Origin: Agrobacterium fabrum
GTDB taxonomy: Bacteria > Pseudomonadota > Alphaproteobacteria > Rhizobiales > Rhizobiaceae
DNA length: 7,401 nt
Direction of reading: 5' to 3'
Assembly: GCA_003241215.1 (NCBI GenBank)
Contig: QFOL01000195.1
Coordinates: forward strand, 1 to 7,401
A model generated the notes under the pieces. The model was not told the origin of the DNA and did not search any database. It was given only the letters and a program-made list of their open reading frames with translations. A program made the position numbers and the translations under genes. Below are positions 1 through 5,847 of this stretch, piece after piece; within the stretch, counting starts at the first letter, position 1, and every line of letters begins with the position of its first letter.

Positions 1-568
1 GGTCGTTGATGGCCGTCGGCTGGTCGCCGGCGGGCTGGTAGTCCGAGGCCATGCGGATGGCGACGCCGCCTTCCGATTTCGGTGGGCGGGCCGGGCGGTG
101 CGGCGTCCACAGCTTGCCGTCCTTGAACAGCGGATTGCCGCTCTCGATCAGCTTCGACAGCGCGTCCACCGTGGCGGTGACGGCGCCCGGCGCGAGGTTG
201 GCGGCATCCTCCAGCGATACGTCCATGCCGGCGACGGGATTGAGACCGGCGGCGGCGCGGGTTTTCGGATCGCTCGATGCGCCGATGGAAACGCCGCGTG
301 CGGTCTTGGAGGCCGTGGTGTTCTTGGCCGTCTTCGGGGGGGCTTTCTGGGCCTCCTTGCGCGCCTCGATCTCGATCTTCTTGCGGTGCTTGCCCGCCTT
401 CGAGGCGATTTCGCGCTGGGTTTCCACGGAGGACGCCTCCGCTTCCGCCTCGAGCTGCTTCACCCAGTCAGCGACGCTGCCGCTGAGCGGCGCGCCTTCG
501 AAGGACGATTGCGGAGCTTCCTCGAAGCCCGAGGGCGAGGAGGTGGAGTTTTTCGGTGATCTGGCCAT
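1..568 (-). CDS. uvrB: UvrABC excinuclease subunit B, N-terminal part (runs off the window)
   Basis: UvrB is the DNA-damage-verifying helicase-like subunit of nucleotide excision repair; it is loaded by UvrA and recruits UvrC. The visible 189 residues are the start of the protein, and the gene continues beyond base 1. The UvrB core begins near residue 169 with VAIRMASDYQPAGDQPTAIN, the conserved segment just ahead of the Walker A region, which lies outside the window. Before it is a low-complexity extension of about 168 residues: an acidic/serine-rich part (1-58), a Lys/Arg-rich part (59-90) and a segment holding NPLFKDGKLWTPHRP (145-159). E. coli UvrB lacks this, but to my knowledge rhizobial UvrBs carry it. 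The ATG at 568 has no good Shine-Dalgarno, so the exact start is uncertain. I found no alphaproteobacterial LexA box (GTTC-N7-GTTC) upstream. The frame is open across the G7 run at 336-342. Confidence 0.93.
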   Translation of the reverse strand, partial: MARSPKNSTSSPSGFEEAPQSSFEGAPLSGSVADWVKQLEAEAEASSVETQREIASKAGKHRKKIEIEARKEAQKAPPKTAKNTTASKTARGVSIGASSDPKTRAAAGLNPVAGMDVSLEDAANLAPGAVTATVDALSKLIESGNPLFKDGKLWTPHRPARPPKSEGGVAIRMASDYQPAGDQPTAIND

Positions 569-693
569 GGGCGAAATATGGAGGGAGTCACGCATAAAGG
601 GAAGGGGATGCGGTGAAAAAATGAGTACAAAAAGGAAACGAAGCGTGCGGAACAAAATTCAGCCGGACGCGTTGCGTAGCGGCTGAAGACAGC

Positions 694-750
694 TTTGCTC
701 AAATCCGTAGGAAATCGATTCCGGTTTTCGGGCGGATGCGCTAGAGCAAA
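694..750. repeat. Nested inverted-repeat intergenic element (rhizobial palindromic repeat type)
   Basis: This intergenic block is bounded by a perfect 7-bp inverted repeat, TTTGCTC (694-700) and GAGCAAA (744-750). Inside it is a second pair, ATCCG (702-706) and CGGAT (733-737), around an AATCGATT palindrome (713-720) and the string CCGGTTTTCGGGCGGAT. The motif CGAAAACCGGAATCGATTT read on the minus strand resembles dispersed intergenic palindromic elements that are common in Agrobacterium, Rhizobium and Sinorhizobium. That family assignment is from memory and its copy number cannot be judged from one window. It lies between the divergent uvrB and DUF486 genes and could fold as RNA in either transcript. 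Confidence 0.6.
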
Positions 751-834
751 TTCATACGGGCAGAATGACGGTTACTCTCAAGCTGCTTTTTTATGCTGCC
801 TTTCATGACATCCCTCCCTTTTTCAGGACCCATC

Positions 835-1188
835 ATGCCGTTCTCAATCAGTCCCGCCCACATCTGGCCTGTCCTGATGCTTGTCGCCTCGAATATTTTC
901 ATGACCTTCGCCTGGTATGGCCATCTCAAGCACAAGGGCAGCGCGCTCTTCCTGGCGATTGTCGCCAGCTGGGGCATCGCCTTCTTCGAATATGTGCTCG
1001 CCGTTCCCGCGAACCGCATCGGTTCGGAGGTCTATTCCACCGCCCAGCTCAAGACCATTCAGGAAGTCATCACGCTCGCGGTCTTCGCGCTGTTTTCGAT
1101 CTTCTGGCTGAAGGAAAGCATCACCATCAATCACGTGATCGGTTTCGCGCTGATCGCTTTCGGCGCATCCTTCATTTTCCGCTCCTGA
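835..1188 (+). CDS. DUF486 (DMT-like) small integral membrane protein
   Basis: A 117-residue, very hydrophobic protein with four predicted transmembrane helices (about 9-29, 37-57, 75-93, 98-115). It matches the DUF486 family, small relatives of the drug/metabolite transporter superfamily: there is a WPVLMLVASNIFMTFAWYGH start, an AWYGHLK motif at 26-32, a SWGIAFFEY segment in helix 2, and QEVITL plus LKESI before helices 3 and 4. The substrate is unknown for this family. I chose ATG 835 over the upstream ATG 793 because AGGA at 825-828 sits six bases ahead of it, and because 117 residues fits the usual family length; ATG 793 has only a T-run before it. The gene stands alone, divergent from uvrB and convergent with the HxlR gene. 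A paired half-size transporter is possible, but no partner gene is adjacent. Confidence 0.85.
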   Translation: MPFSISPAHIWPVLMLVASNIFMTFAWYGHLKHKGSALFLAIVASWGIAFFEYVLAVPANRIGSEVYSTAQLKTIQEVITLAVFALFSIFWLKESITINHVIGFALIAFGASFIFRS

Positions 1189-1233
1189 ATGGGCCGACAA
1201 TCGTGGCAGGTAAGGGAAACTATCGATGGCCTG

Positions 1234-1254
1234 GGCCCGGTTCGTGTCCGGGCC
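1234..1254 (+). terminator. GC-rich hairpin after the DUF486 gene
   Basis: A perfect 7-bp stem, GGCCCGG (1234-1240) and CCGGGCC (1248-1254), encloses a 7-base loop, 45 bases after the DUF486 stop codon. There is no T-run after it (TTCGCC follows), so it is a weak or assisted terminator candidate. It lies between convergent genes, where termination is expected. Confidence 0.4.
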
Positions 1255-1265
1255 TTCGCCGACCT

Positions 1266-1290
1266 GACAATCAGCCGCGATTGTCGTTTT
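1266..1290. terminator. Hairpin overlapping the HxlR stop codon, possible bidirectional terminator
   Basis: A perfect 7-bp inverted repeat, GACAATC (1266-1272) and GATTGTC (1279-1285), has a 6-base loop. On the plus strand GTTTT follows, which would suit a weak terminator for the DUF486 transcript in tandem with the hairpin at 1234-1254. The HxlR stop codon (1271-1273, minus) lies inside it. The stem is short and only moderately stable. Confidence 0.35.
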
Positions 1291-1654
1291 CGGAATATTG
1301 CAGGCGGGCCTTGCAGATGCGGACATGGTTCTCGTCGGCCCATTGCACCAGCAATTGCATCGGCACCAGAAACGAGCGGCCGAGATTGGTCAGCTCGTAT
1401 TCCACGCGCGGCGGCACCTCGGCATAAAGCGTGCGGCGGATGAAGCCGTCCTCTTCCAGCCGTTTCAGCGTGCGGGACAACATCTGCTTGGAAATATCGT
1501 CGATCCTGCGGTTCAGCTCGTTGAAGCGCAGCACGCCGCCCTGCAGGGCTTCCAGAACCAAAAGGCTCCATTGATCGCCGATGCGGTCCAGCACGTCGCG
1601 GATGGGGCAGGGCTGGTCGAAGGCAAAAACCTCTTTCGTCTGCGTATCCGCCAT
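1271..1654 (-). CDS. HxlR/MarR-like winged-helix transcriptional regulator
   Basis: A 127-residue DNA-binding protein of the HxlR family. The hallmark run CPIRDVLDRIGDQWSLLVL (16-34) leads into the winged helix. LRFNELNRRIDDISKQMLSR (42-61) contains the recognition helix, and RRTLYAEVPPRVEYELTNLG (73-92) forms the wing, with the conserved PPRVEY and LT..G motifs. Cys16 is at the position used for redox or electrophile sensing in several HxlR proteins (YodB, HypR type); Cys114 is the only other cysteine. The ATG at 1654 is preceded by GGGGTAAGGAC, a close Shine-Dalgarno. It is transcribed divergently from the reductase/SnoaL operon, which it most likely controls together with itself. The inverted repeats in the shared intergenic region are its best operator candidates. 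The ligand or stress sensed cannot be read from sequence. Confidence 0.93.
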   Translation of the reverse strand: MADTQTKEVFAFDQPCPIRDVLDRIGDQWSLLVLEALQGGVLRFNELNRRIDDISKQMLSRTLKRLEEDGFIRRTLYAEVPPRVEYELTNLGRSFLVPMQLLVQWADENHVRICKARLQYSENDNRG

Positions 1655-1729
1655 GTCCTTACCCCTTGCTCTTTTTACCCCTGCAGGTCATCGCCATGTG
1701 ACCAGATCAGCCGCCGCTGACTTCTTGCG

Positions 1730-1751
1730 GCTATGGCTGCGATACCATAGC
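1730..1751. promoter_or_regulatory. Inverted repeat upstream of the reductase promoter, candidate HxlR site
   Basis: A perfect 7-bp inverted repeat, GCTATGG (1730-1736) and CCATAGC (1745-1751), is separated by eight bases. It lies just upstream of, and partly over, the -35 position expected for the TATAAT at 1766-1771. This could be a second regulator site or a hairpin in the HxlR mRNA leader. Confidence 0.35.
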
Positions 1752-1761
1752 TCTTCCCTAC

Positions 1762-1778
1762 GGTCTATAATCTAGACC
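1762..1778. promoter_or_regulatory. Candidate HxlR operator overlapping divergent promoters
   Basis: A perfect inverted repeat, GGTCTA (1762-1767) and TAGACC (1773-1778), has five bases between the arms. It contains an exact TATAAT (1766-1771), a plausible plus-strand -10 for the reductase operon, although the -35 region is poor. On the minus strand, TTGTCA (1790-1795) and GATTAT (1767-1772) are 17 bases apart and form a plausible promoter for the HxlR gene. A protein bound to the repeat would cover both -10 elements, a usual layout for repression and autorepression. Functional assignment is inference. Confidence 0.5.
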
Positions 1779-1808
1779 TATAACGATAGTGACAAGAGGA
1801 AAGAAGCC

Positions 1809-2420
1809 ATGGCTAAAATTGCGCTCATCGGCGCTTCCGGCAATGCCGGGTCCCGTATTCTGAAGGAACTTTCCGACCGGGGACACCAGGTGACGGGCAT
1901 TGCCCGCAATCCCGAAAAGATCGCCAGCCTTCCGAATGTGTCGGCAAAGAAGGGCGATGTTTTCGATCAGGCGGGGCTTTCTGAACTGCTGAAGGGTCAC
2001 GATGCCGTGATTAGTTCGGTGCATTTCACCGCCAGCGATCCTGCAACGCTGATCGAGGCCGTGCGAGCCTCCGGCGTTCCGCGCTATCTCGTGGTCGGCG
2101 GCGCCGGCAGCCTTGAAATCGCACCGGGCCAGCGTGTGGTCGACCTGCCGGATTTCCCGGCCGCCTACAAGGCCGAAGCAACCAAGGGCGCAGAGTTTCT
2201 GGGCCTGCTGAAGCAGGAAAAGCAGCTCGACTGGACGTTCCTTTCGCCATCCGCCGAATTCGTGCCAGGCGAAAGAACCGGCAAATTCCGCATCGGCAAG
2301 GATAATCTCCTCAGCAACGATGAGGGTAGCCGTATTTCCTTCGAAGACTATGCCATCGCGCTTGTCGATGAAATCGAGAAGCCGCAACATTCCCGTCAGC
2401 GTTTCACCATCGGTTACTGA
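1809..2420 (+). CDS. NAD(P)H-binding Rossmann-fold oxidoreductase, NmrA/YwnB-like (COG2910 type)
   Basis: A 203-residue atypical short-chain dehydrogenase. The nucleotide-binding loop is at the N-terminus (IALIGASGNAG, with G8, G11 and G14 as GxxGxxG). Arg33 follows strand 2 (GIARNPEKI), which favours NADP. LKGHDAVISS (61-70) is strand 4, and YLVVGGAGSLEIAPG (93-107) is typical of this subgroup, as is DWTFLSPSAEFVPGERTGKFR (141-161). There is no YxxxK catalytic pair like that of classical SDRs, so it may act as a flavin or quinone reductase, or as a redox sensor. AGAGGA ends eight bases before ATG 1809. It leads a two-gene operon, with 12 bases before the SnoaL-like gene, divergent from the HxlR regulator. 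Such genes are often HxlR targets. The substrate is not known. Confidence 0.88.
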   Translation: MAKIALIGASGNAGSRILKELSDRGHQVTGIARNPEKIASLPNVSAKKGDVFDQAGLSELLKGHDAVISSVHFTASDPATLIEAVRASGVPRYLVVGGAGSLEIAPGQRVVDLPDFPAAYKAEATKGAEFLGLLKQEKQLDWTFLSPSAEFVPGERTGKFRIGKDNLLSNDEGSRISFEDYAIALVDEIEKPQHSRQRFTIGY

Positions 2421-2432
2421 AAGGTATCACCC

Positions 2433-2909
2433 ATGAATTTCGTAACACGCCGTCTTGCCGTCGCCGCTTTCGCCCTCGTGCCCGCCTTGATGGCCGCACC
2501 GGTTCTGGCGCAAACCGCAACGCGGGACTTCGCGCAGGAAGAAGCCAATCGCAAGCTGGTGATCGAGTTCTACGACACGGTTTTCAACAAGCATGATGTG
2601 GCGAAGGGCGCCACCGTCCTCGTCGACAGCTACAAACAGCACAACCCGAGGGTACCGGATGGCAAGGCGCCATTCGTTAATTATTTCACCGGGTTCTTCA
2701 AGGAGAATCCGCAGTCGAAGGCGCGGATCGTGCGTAGCGCCACGGATGGCGATCTGGTCTATCTGCACATCCATTCGACGGAAAATGAAGGCGATCGCGG
2801 CAGGGCCATCGTCGATATATTCCGCGTCACCGACGGCAAGATTACCGAGCACTGGGACGTGATCCAGCCTGTTCCGGAAACGGCGGCGAACAACAATACG
2901 ATGTTCTGA
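2433..2909 (+). CDS. Exported SnoaL-like (NTF2-fold) protein, COG4922 type
   Basis: A 158-residue protein with a clear Sec signal peptide: basic start (R6, R7), hydrophobic core 8-22 and APVLA|QT cleavage after residue 26. The mature part is an NTF2/SnoaL-type cone. FYDTVFNKHD (46-55) is the helix-loop common to the fold. YKQHNPRVPDGKAPF (67-81), LHIHST (111-116) and IVDIFRVTDGKITEHWDV (126-143) followed by QPVPE carry the polar and His residues that would line the cavity. Known relatives are annotated as SnoaL-like aldol-condensation enzymes, but actual activity is mostly untested. AAGG at 2421-2424, eight bases before the ATG, gives the ribosome site. It is translated from the same mRNA as the cytoplasmic reductase yet is sent to the periplasm, so the two probably act on related compounds on opposite sides of the membrane (inference). 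Confidence 0.88.
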   Translation: MNFVTRRLAVAAFALVPALMAAPVLAQTATRDFAQEEANRKLVIEFYDTVFNKHDVAKGATVLVDSYKQHNPRVPDGKAPFVNYFTGFFKENPQSKARIVRSATDGDLVYLHIHSTENEGDRGRAIVDIFRVTDGKITEHWDVIQPVPETAANNNTMF

Positions 2910-2941
2910 GGCGACTTCCGTCCTCTGGCCAAACGCATGGG

Positions 2942-2975
2942 GCCGGCCGGGTTTTCTCCCGGCCGGCTATTTTTT
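2942..2975 (+). terminator. Strong intrinsic terminator of the reductase/SnoaL operon
   Basis: A perfect 10-bp, all-GC stem, GCCGGCCGGG (2942-2951) and CCCGGCCGGC (2958-2967), has loop TTTTCT and is followed by TATTTTTT ending at 2975. It lies 32 bases after the SnoaL stop. The TAA stop of the convergent PepSY gene (2974-2976) lies in the T-run, so the two transcription units abut. Read from the minus side the same stem has no U-tract, so it is a good terminator in the plus direction only. Confidence 0.92.
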
Positions 2976-4338
2976 AGAGCGTGCGCCGCTTCTGGCGGGT
3001 CTGTACGGCCATATCCATCACCAGCATTGCCAGCAGGCTTGCGCCCACCAGCGGGAACATGATGCCGCCGATGGCAAGCATGGCGAGGAGGCCGCGCAGG
3101 ACGCGTTTTTCCTGCGGCAAAGGCGGCACGCCGAGCGAACCCTTGGGGCGGCGTTTCCACCACATGATGCCGGCGGAGACGGCGAGCAGGACGATGCCGA
3201 TGCAGGCCGCCAGAAGCACGATCTGGTTGGCAAGGCCGTATTGCTGTCCCAGATGCACGTTGATGCCCCATTCCAGCGCCTTGCCGAGCGGGCCGTAATC
3301 GGCATAGCCCATGTCGATCAGCGGTTCGCCGCTATATTGATCGAGATGGACGACACGCTGCTGCGCCAGATCGTCGGGATAAACCGAGCCGCTGTAAACG
3401 CCCGTGGATTTCCCCGGCAGGGCGACGGCATAACCGGCGGCAAGGCCAAGCGCGTCGAAGCGTGCGATCGCTGCATCGATCCCGATCGGTTGGCTTTCCG
3501 CTGAAGCCACGGATTCAGGGATTTTCGCCTGTTCCAGCGACCAGCTTGTCTTCGCCAGGTGATCGAGATGGTCGCCGGACATGGGGACATCGGTGCGCAC
3601 GCCTGCCGGATATCCGAAATTGCTGCCATTTGCCCATTCATTGACCTTCGCGCCCCAGACGCCCGACCAGGGCATGCCGGTGACGGCAAGGAAGACGATG
3701 AAAAACCCGACGAAAATACCCGTTACCGCATGGGTATCGCGCCAGAACACCCGCTTTTTCGGCGTGCCGCGCACGCTTACCACACCGCCTGTCTGTTTTC
3801 GCGGCCACCAGAGATAGATGCCGGTGGCGACGAGAAGGATCGACCAGCCGGCGGCGATCTCGATCAGGTAGCGGGCATAGGTGCCGAAATATTTCAGGCT
3901 GTGCAGGTAGCGGATCGTCCACATGACCGTGCCGCGATCCGGCAGGGAACCGGTAACTTCTCCGGTATAGGGATTGACGTAGACGGCCCGCTTGCCATCG
4001 GCCGTATTGACGGTGATTTCCGTCGATGCGCCCGGATCGGCTGGTGTCGTATATTTGACGGCGGCGCCGGGAACGGCTGCAAGCGCTGCGGCAACGATTT
4101 CGGAAGGCAGCACTTTCGGTGCGTTCTGCGCCGCCTCCACCCGCTTCAGATCCGCATGGATGAGATTGTCGAATTCGTCCCGGAAGAGATAAAGCGCGCC
4201 GGTGACGGCGAGCGATATCATGAAGGGAAGGACGAAGAGACCGGCGTAGAAATGCCAGCGCCACACGGCGCGGTAAAGATTTGCGGACGAGGAATGCGCA
4301 GGCGCACGCTCGCCCTCGAAGGAGGTCGTAACGGACAT
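2974..4338 (-). CDS. PepSY-associated transmembrane (PepSY_TM) protein, possible iron or siderophore related
   Basis: A 454-residue inner-membrane protein of the PepSY_TM family. Helix 1 (about 28-52) follows YRAVWRWHFYAG with its conserved His29. A periplasmic PepSY-like part covers about 75-150 (VYVNPYTGEVTG at 119-130, then LHSLKYFG with His146). Helices 2 (158-178) and 3 (204-224) surround a cytoplasmic loop ending WRDTHAVTG (His203). A second periplasmic domain covers about 225-365 (VVHLDQYSGEPL; NVHLGQQYG with His362). Helices 4 (368-394) and 5 (414-442) end the protein. Membrane histidines of this pattern suggest heme or metal-linked electron transfer; relatives often sit with TonB receptors and act as ferric-siderophore reductases, though no receptor is present here. 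I chose ATG 4338 because GGAG lies six bases upstream and the family motif follows shortly after; the frame is open farther upstream to 4575 but reads as unlikely sequence. It lies 47 bases downstream of the DUF2946-like gene, in one operon. Confidence 0.9.
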   Translation of the reverse strand: MSVTTSFEGERAPAHSSSANLYRAVWRWHFYAGLFVLPFMISLAVTGALYLFRDEFDNLIHADLKRVEAAQNAPKVLPSEIVAAALAAVPGAAVKYTTPADPGASTEITVNTADGKRAVYVNPYTGEVTGSLPDRGTVMWTIRYLHSLKYFGTYARYLIEIAAGWSILLVATGIYLWWPRKQTGGVVSVRGTPKKRVFWRDTHAVTGIFVGFFIVFLAVTGMPWSGVWGAKVNEWANGSNFGYPAGVRTDVPMSGDHLDHLAKTSWSLEQAKIPESVASAESQPIGIDAAIARFDALGLAAGYAVALPGKSTGVYSGSVYPDDLAQQRVVHLDQYSGEPLIDMGYADYGPLGKALEWGINVHLGQQYGLANQIVLLAACIGIVLLAVSAGIMWWKRRPKGSLGVPPLPQEKRVLRGLLAMLAIGGIMFPLVGASLLAMLVMDMAVQTRQKRRTL

Positions 4339-4385
4339 GGATGTCTCCGCAAGAGAATTGATTTTCCGGCAGGCCGGATAGTCTT

Positions 4386-4790
4386 CTAGCGCTGCGGAGC
4401 GGAGGGCGGCGCGCGCGGGCGCGATTCCAGGTTGGGCGGCGATGGCGGCAATGCCGCGTCGACGTTCAGAAAGGCGACTTCGACCGTCGGCAGGATACTG
4501 TCCGCGCGTTCGACGGGAATAACCGGAAGAGCGGTGGCTGCAGCAGAGGCCAGACGGCAGAGCGTGCCGCAACAATCGTCGGCGATCTTGCCGGCCGGGT
4601 TCTGTTTGCCGGAGCCGCCTTCAGGCATATGGCTGGAACAGATGATCTCATCCGCCGCAAGCGCGGCCATCGCCATATTGCCGCTGATCAGGCCATTGGC
4701 GAGACCCTGCAAAAGGAAAAGCAGAACGGCCAGCGTGGCGATGGCGCCAGCCGAACTCCTGTCCTGCATGATCCTGCGAATGAACCCCAT
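4386..4790 (-). CDS. DUF2946-like small membrane protein with cysteine cluster
   Basis: A 134-residue protein with an N-terminal hydrophobic segment (about 14-36) that could be a signal anchor. It has a cysteine-bearing middle (C51 and H54, then DDCCGTLCRL with C73, C74 and C78) and a proline-rich tail ending near PRAPPSAPQR. A single N-terminal helix, a His/Cys motif in the middle and a C-terminal R-A/G-PP are the outline of DUF2946 proteins, which often adjoin PepSY_TM or copper and iron genes. That match is by pattern only and moderate. The cysteines suggest metal binding or disulfide formation in the periplasm. It is the first gene of the minus-strand operon with the PepSY protein. No convincing Shine-Dalgarno precedes ATG 4790; an ATG at codon 8 has AGGA too close to it. 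Confidence 0.65.
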   Translation of the reverse strand: MGFIRRIMQDRSSAGAIATLAVLLFLLQGLANGLISGNMAMAALAADEIICSSHMPEGGSGKQNPAGKIADDCCGTLCRLASAAATALPVIPVERADSILPTVEVAFLNVDAALPPSPPNLESRPRAPPSAPQR

Positions 4791-5130
4791 GGAATCGGAA
4801 TGTCATATTTGTTGTGAAATGTCACCGCGACACAATGACGGCAAGGGAAAGACAACAGGGCTGGCCAGCAATATTTACCTTGGCCGCGACTTTGGTTGGA
4901 TGCTTATATTCCGTCGTTTTGAAATTGTAATTTGTCTTTCAGTATGTTTTTTGTGTATTGATTGATATAATTTATTTTTATAAATGATAATGAATTATAT
5001 TATAATGTTATTTATTTTAAAATAAGTCAAAATTCATAATTATTATTACGATTACCCAATGATTTATTTCTCATGTTTCCTAATTTTGCGCTGAGCTTGG
5101 CAGTAGAACCGTAGCCGCGGGGTTTCTTTT
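4791..5130. other. Divergent intergenic region with very AT-rich core
   Basis: This 340-base gap holds no credible gene. Its core, 4921-5080, has 28 G/C in 160 bases by hand count (about 17.5%), in sharp contrast to the GC-rich genes around it. It contains many TATAAT-like strings (for example in 4966-4971 and 5001-5006), a 6-bp inverted repeat ATTTAT/ATAAAT (4970-4975 and 4980-4985) and a Fur-box-like stretch (4986-5004). It must carry the promoters of both the minus-strand DUF2946/PepSY operon and the plus-strand glycosyltransferase, but no single promoter can be picked with confidence. The composition suits a nucleoid-protein-silenced or recently acquired segment. Confidence 0.7.
4986..5004. 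promoter_or_regulatory. Fur-box-like sequence (weak)
   Basis: GATAATGAATTATATTATA agrees with the E. coli-type 19-bp Fur consensus at 13 of 19 positions, with the left half perfect over eight bases. It lies upstream of a possible iron-linked operon. In DNA this AT-rich such a match is expected fairly often, and in rhizobia iron control is mostly by RirA and Irr, so the call is weak. Confidence 0.2.
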
Positions 5131-5790
5131 ATGAAAATAGCCATTGTGCAGTTCGATAGCCGCCCACCCGATGCACTGGGATTTCTCGCGCCATTGATCC
5201 TCCGCAATTCGCACTATGCAGAACAGCACGGTTATGAGCACTTTTTCGTGAGCCGGTTGGGGATGGATATTCCGCCATTTTGGGCAAAGCCCCATGTCGT
5301 GATGTTTTATCTGAAATCCGGCTATGACATTGTATTGTGGTTGGATACCGATGCGGTCGTCCACGATCTTGCGATGCCGGTCACCCGATTTTTCGTGGGC
5401 GATGAAGTTTTCATCTACGCATCCGACAATCCAGTCTGGCGCAGTCCCTTCAATGCGGGCGTATTCATATGCAAGGGGATCGTCGCGCTGGACCTTATGC
5501 TCGAATGGGCGGCACTGTATCAGCCCGACCAATGGGAAAAGCACGAGAACGACTGGCGGTGCAGGGATGCGCGGTGGGCGGGGCCGGCCTATGAGCAGGG
5601 CAGTTTCGCGATCAAAATCCTGCCGAAATACGGCCAGTCGGGTCTTTTTAAGCAACTTCCGTGGGAGGTGCTGCAAAGCCCGTTCCCGGTCGACAATTCA
5701 TTCACCCTGCATTTTGCTGAACGGTTCAAAGCCAATATCCGCGTCTATTGCGCGGCCTTCCCCGTTGCTCGGCCTGCCGGCGAAGAATGA
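5131..5790 (+). CDS. Putative GT-A-fold glycosyltransferase, GT34 (GMA12/MNN10)-like
   Basis: A 219-residue cytoplasmic-looking protein without signal or membrane helix. KIAIVQFDSR (2-11) is the first strand of a nucleotide-sugar-binding fold. WAKPHVVMFYLKSGYDIVLW (51-70) leads into LDTDA, giving the metal-binding DxD motif (D72, D74). FNAGVFICK (107-115), the EQGSF segment (155-159) and FTLHF with His194 follow in the order found in GT34-type galactosyl/xylosyl transferases, and the K-P-x10-L..GYDIVLWLDTDA pattern is characteristic. It is short for the family and probably a minimal domain. Donor and acceptor are unknown; a surface polysaccharide or lipid is the usual guess. The start has a weak Shine-Dalgarno (GCGGGG about nine bases upstream). 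It is a single gene with no neighbouring polysaccharide genes, directly downstream of the AT-rich segment, which hints at separate acquisition. Confidence 0.8.
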   Translation: MKIAIVQFDSRPPDALGFLAPLILRNSHYAEQHGYEHFFVSRLGMDIPPFWAKPHVVMFYLKSGYDIVLWLDTDAVVHDLAMPVTRFFVGDEVFIYASDNPVWRSPFNAGVFICKGIVALDLMLEWAALYQPDQWEKHENDWRCRDARWAGPAYEQGSFAIKILPKYGQSGLFKQLPWEVLQSPFPVDNSFTLHFAERFKANIRVYCAAFPVARPAGEE

Positions 5791-5847
5791 TCCCGGCAAT
5801 GCCTGAGATGCCGGCATGGCTTGCCCGACATGCATCTTGAATGGAGA

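Noticed and set aside
336..342. G7 run as a possible phase-variable tract or frameshift in uvrB
   Set aside because: The frame is intact on both sides, and seven bases in a GC-rich linker is within ordinary expectation.
51..686. Open plus-strand frames across the left end
   Set aside because: They are antisense to uvrB, whose minus-strand frame gives the recognisable core motif; the plus-strand translations are low-complexity.
569..693. LexA box upstream of uvrB
   Set aside because: GTTC (on the minus strand) is followed by a GTTT at the wrong spacing; the GTTC-N7-GTTC pattern is not met.
3559..4389. Long plus-strand frame of 276 codons
   Set aside because: It is antisense to the PepSY_TM gene and has no family features; it arises from the high-GC third-position bias.
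4339..4575. Upstream extension of the PepSY_TM frame
   Set aside because: It overlaps the DUF2946-like gene in another frame, has an Arg/Ser-rich unlikely composition, and the internal ATG 4338 has a good ribosome site.
4801..4824. Direct repeat TGACA (minus strand) near the DUF2946-like start
   Set aside because: Two short copies, 14 bases apart, are too weak to call a regulator site without conservation.
4432..4965. Plus-strand frame crossing the DUF2946-like gene into the AT-rich region
   Set aside because: It is antisense to a better supported gene and has no ribosome site or family features.
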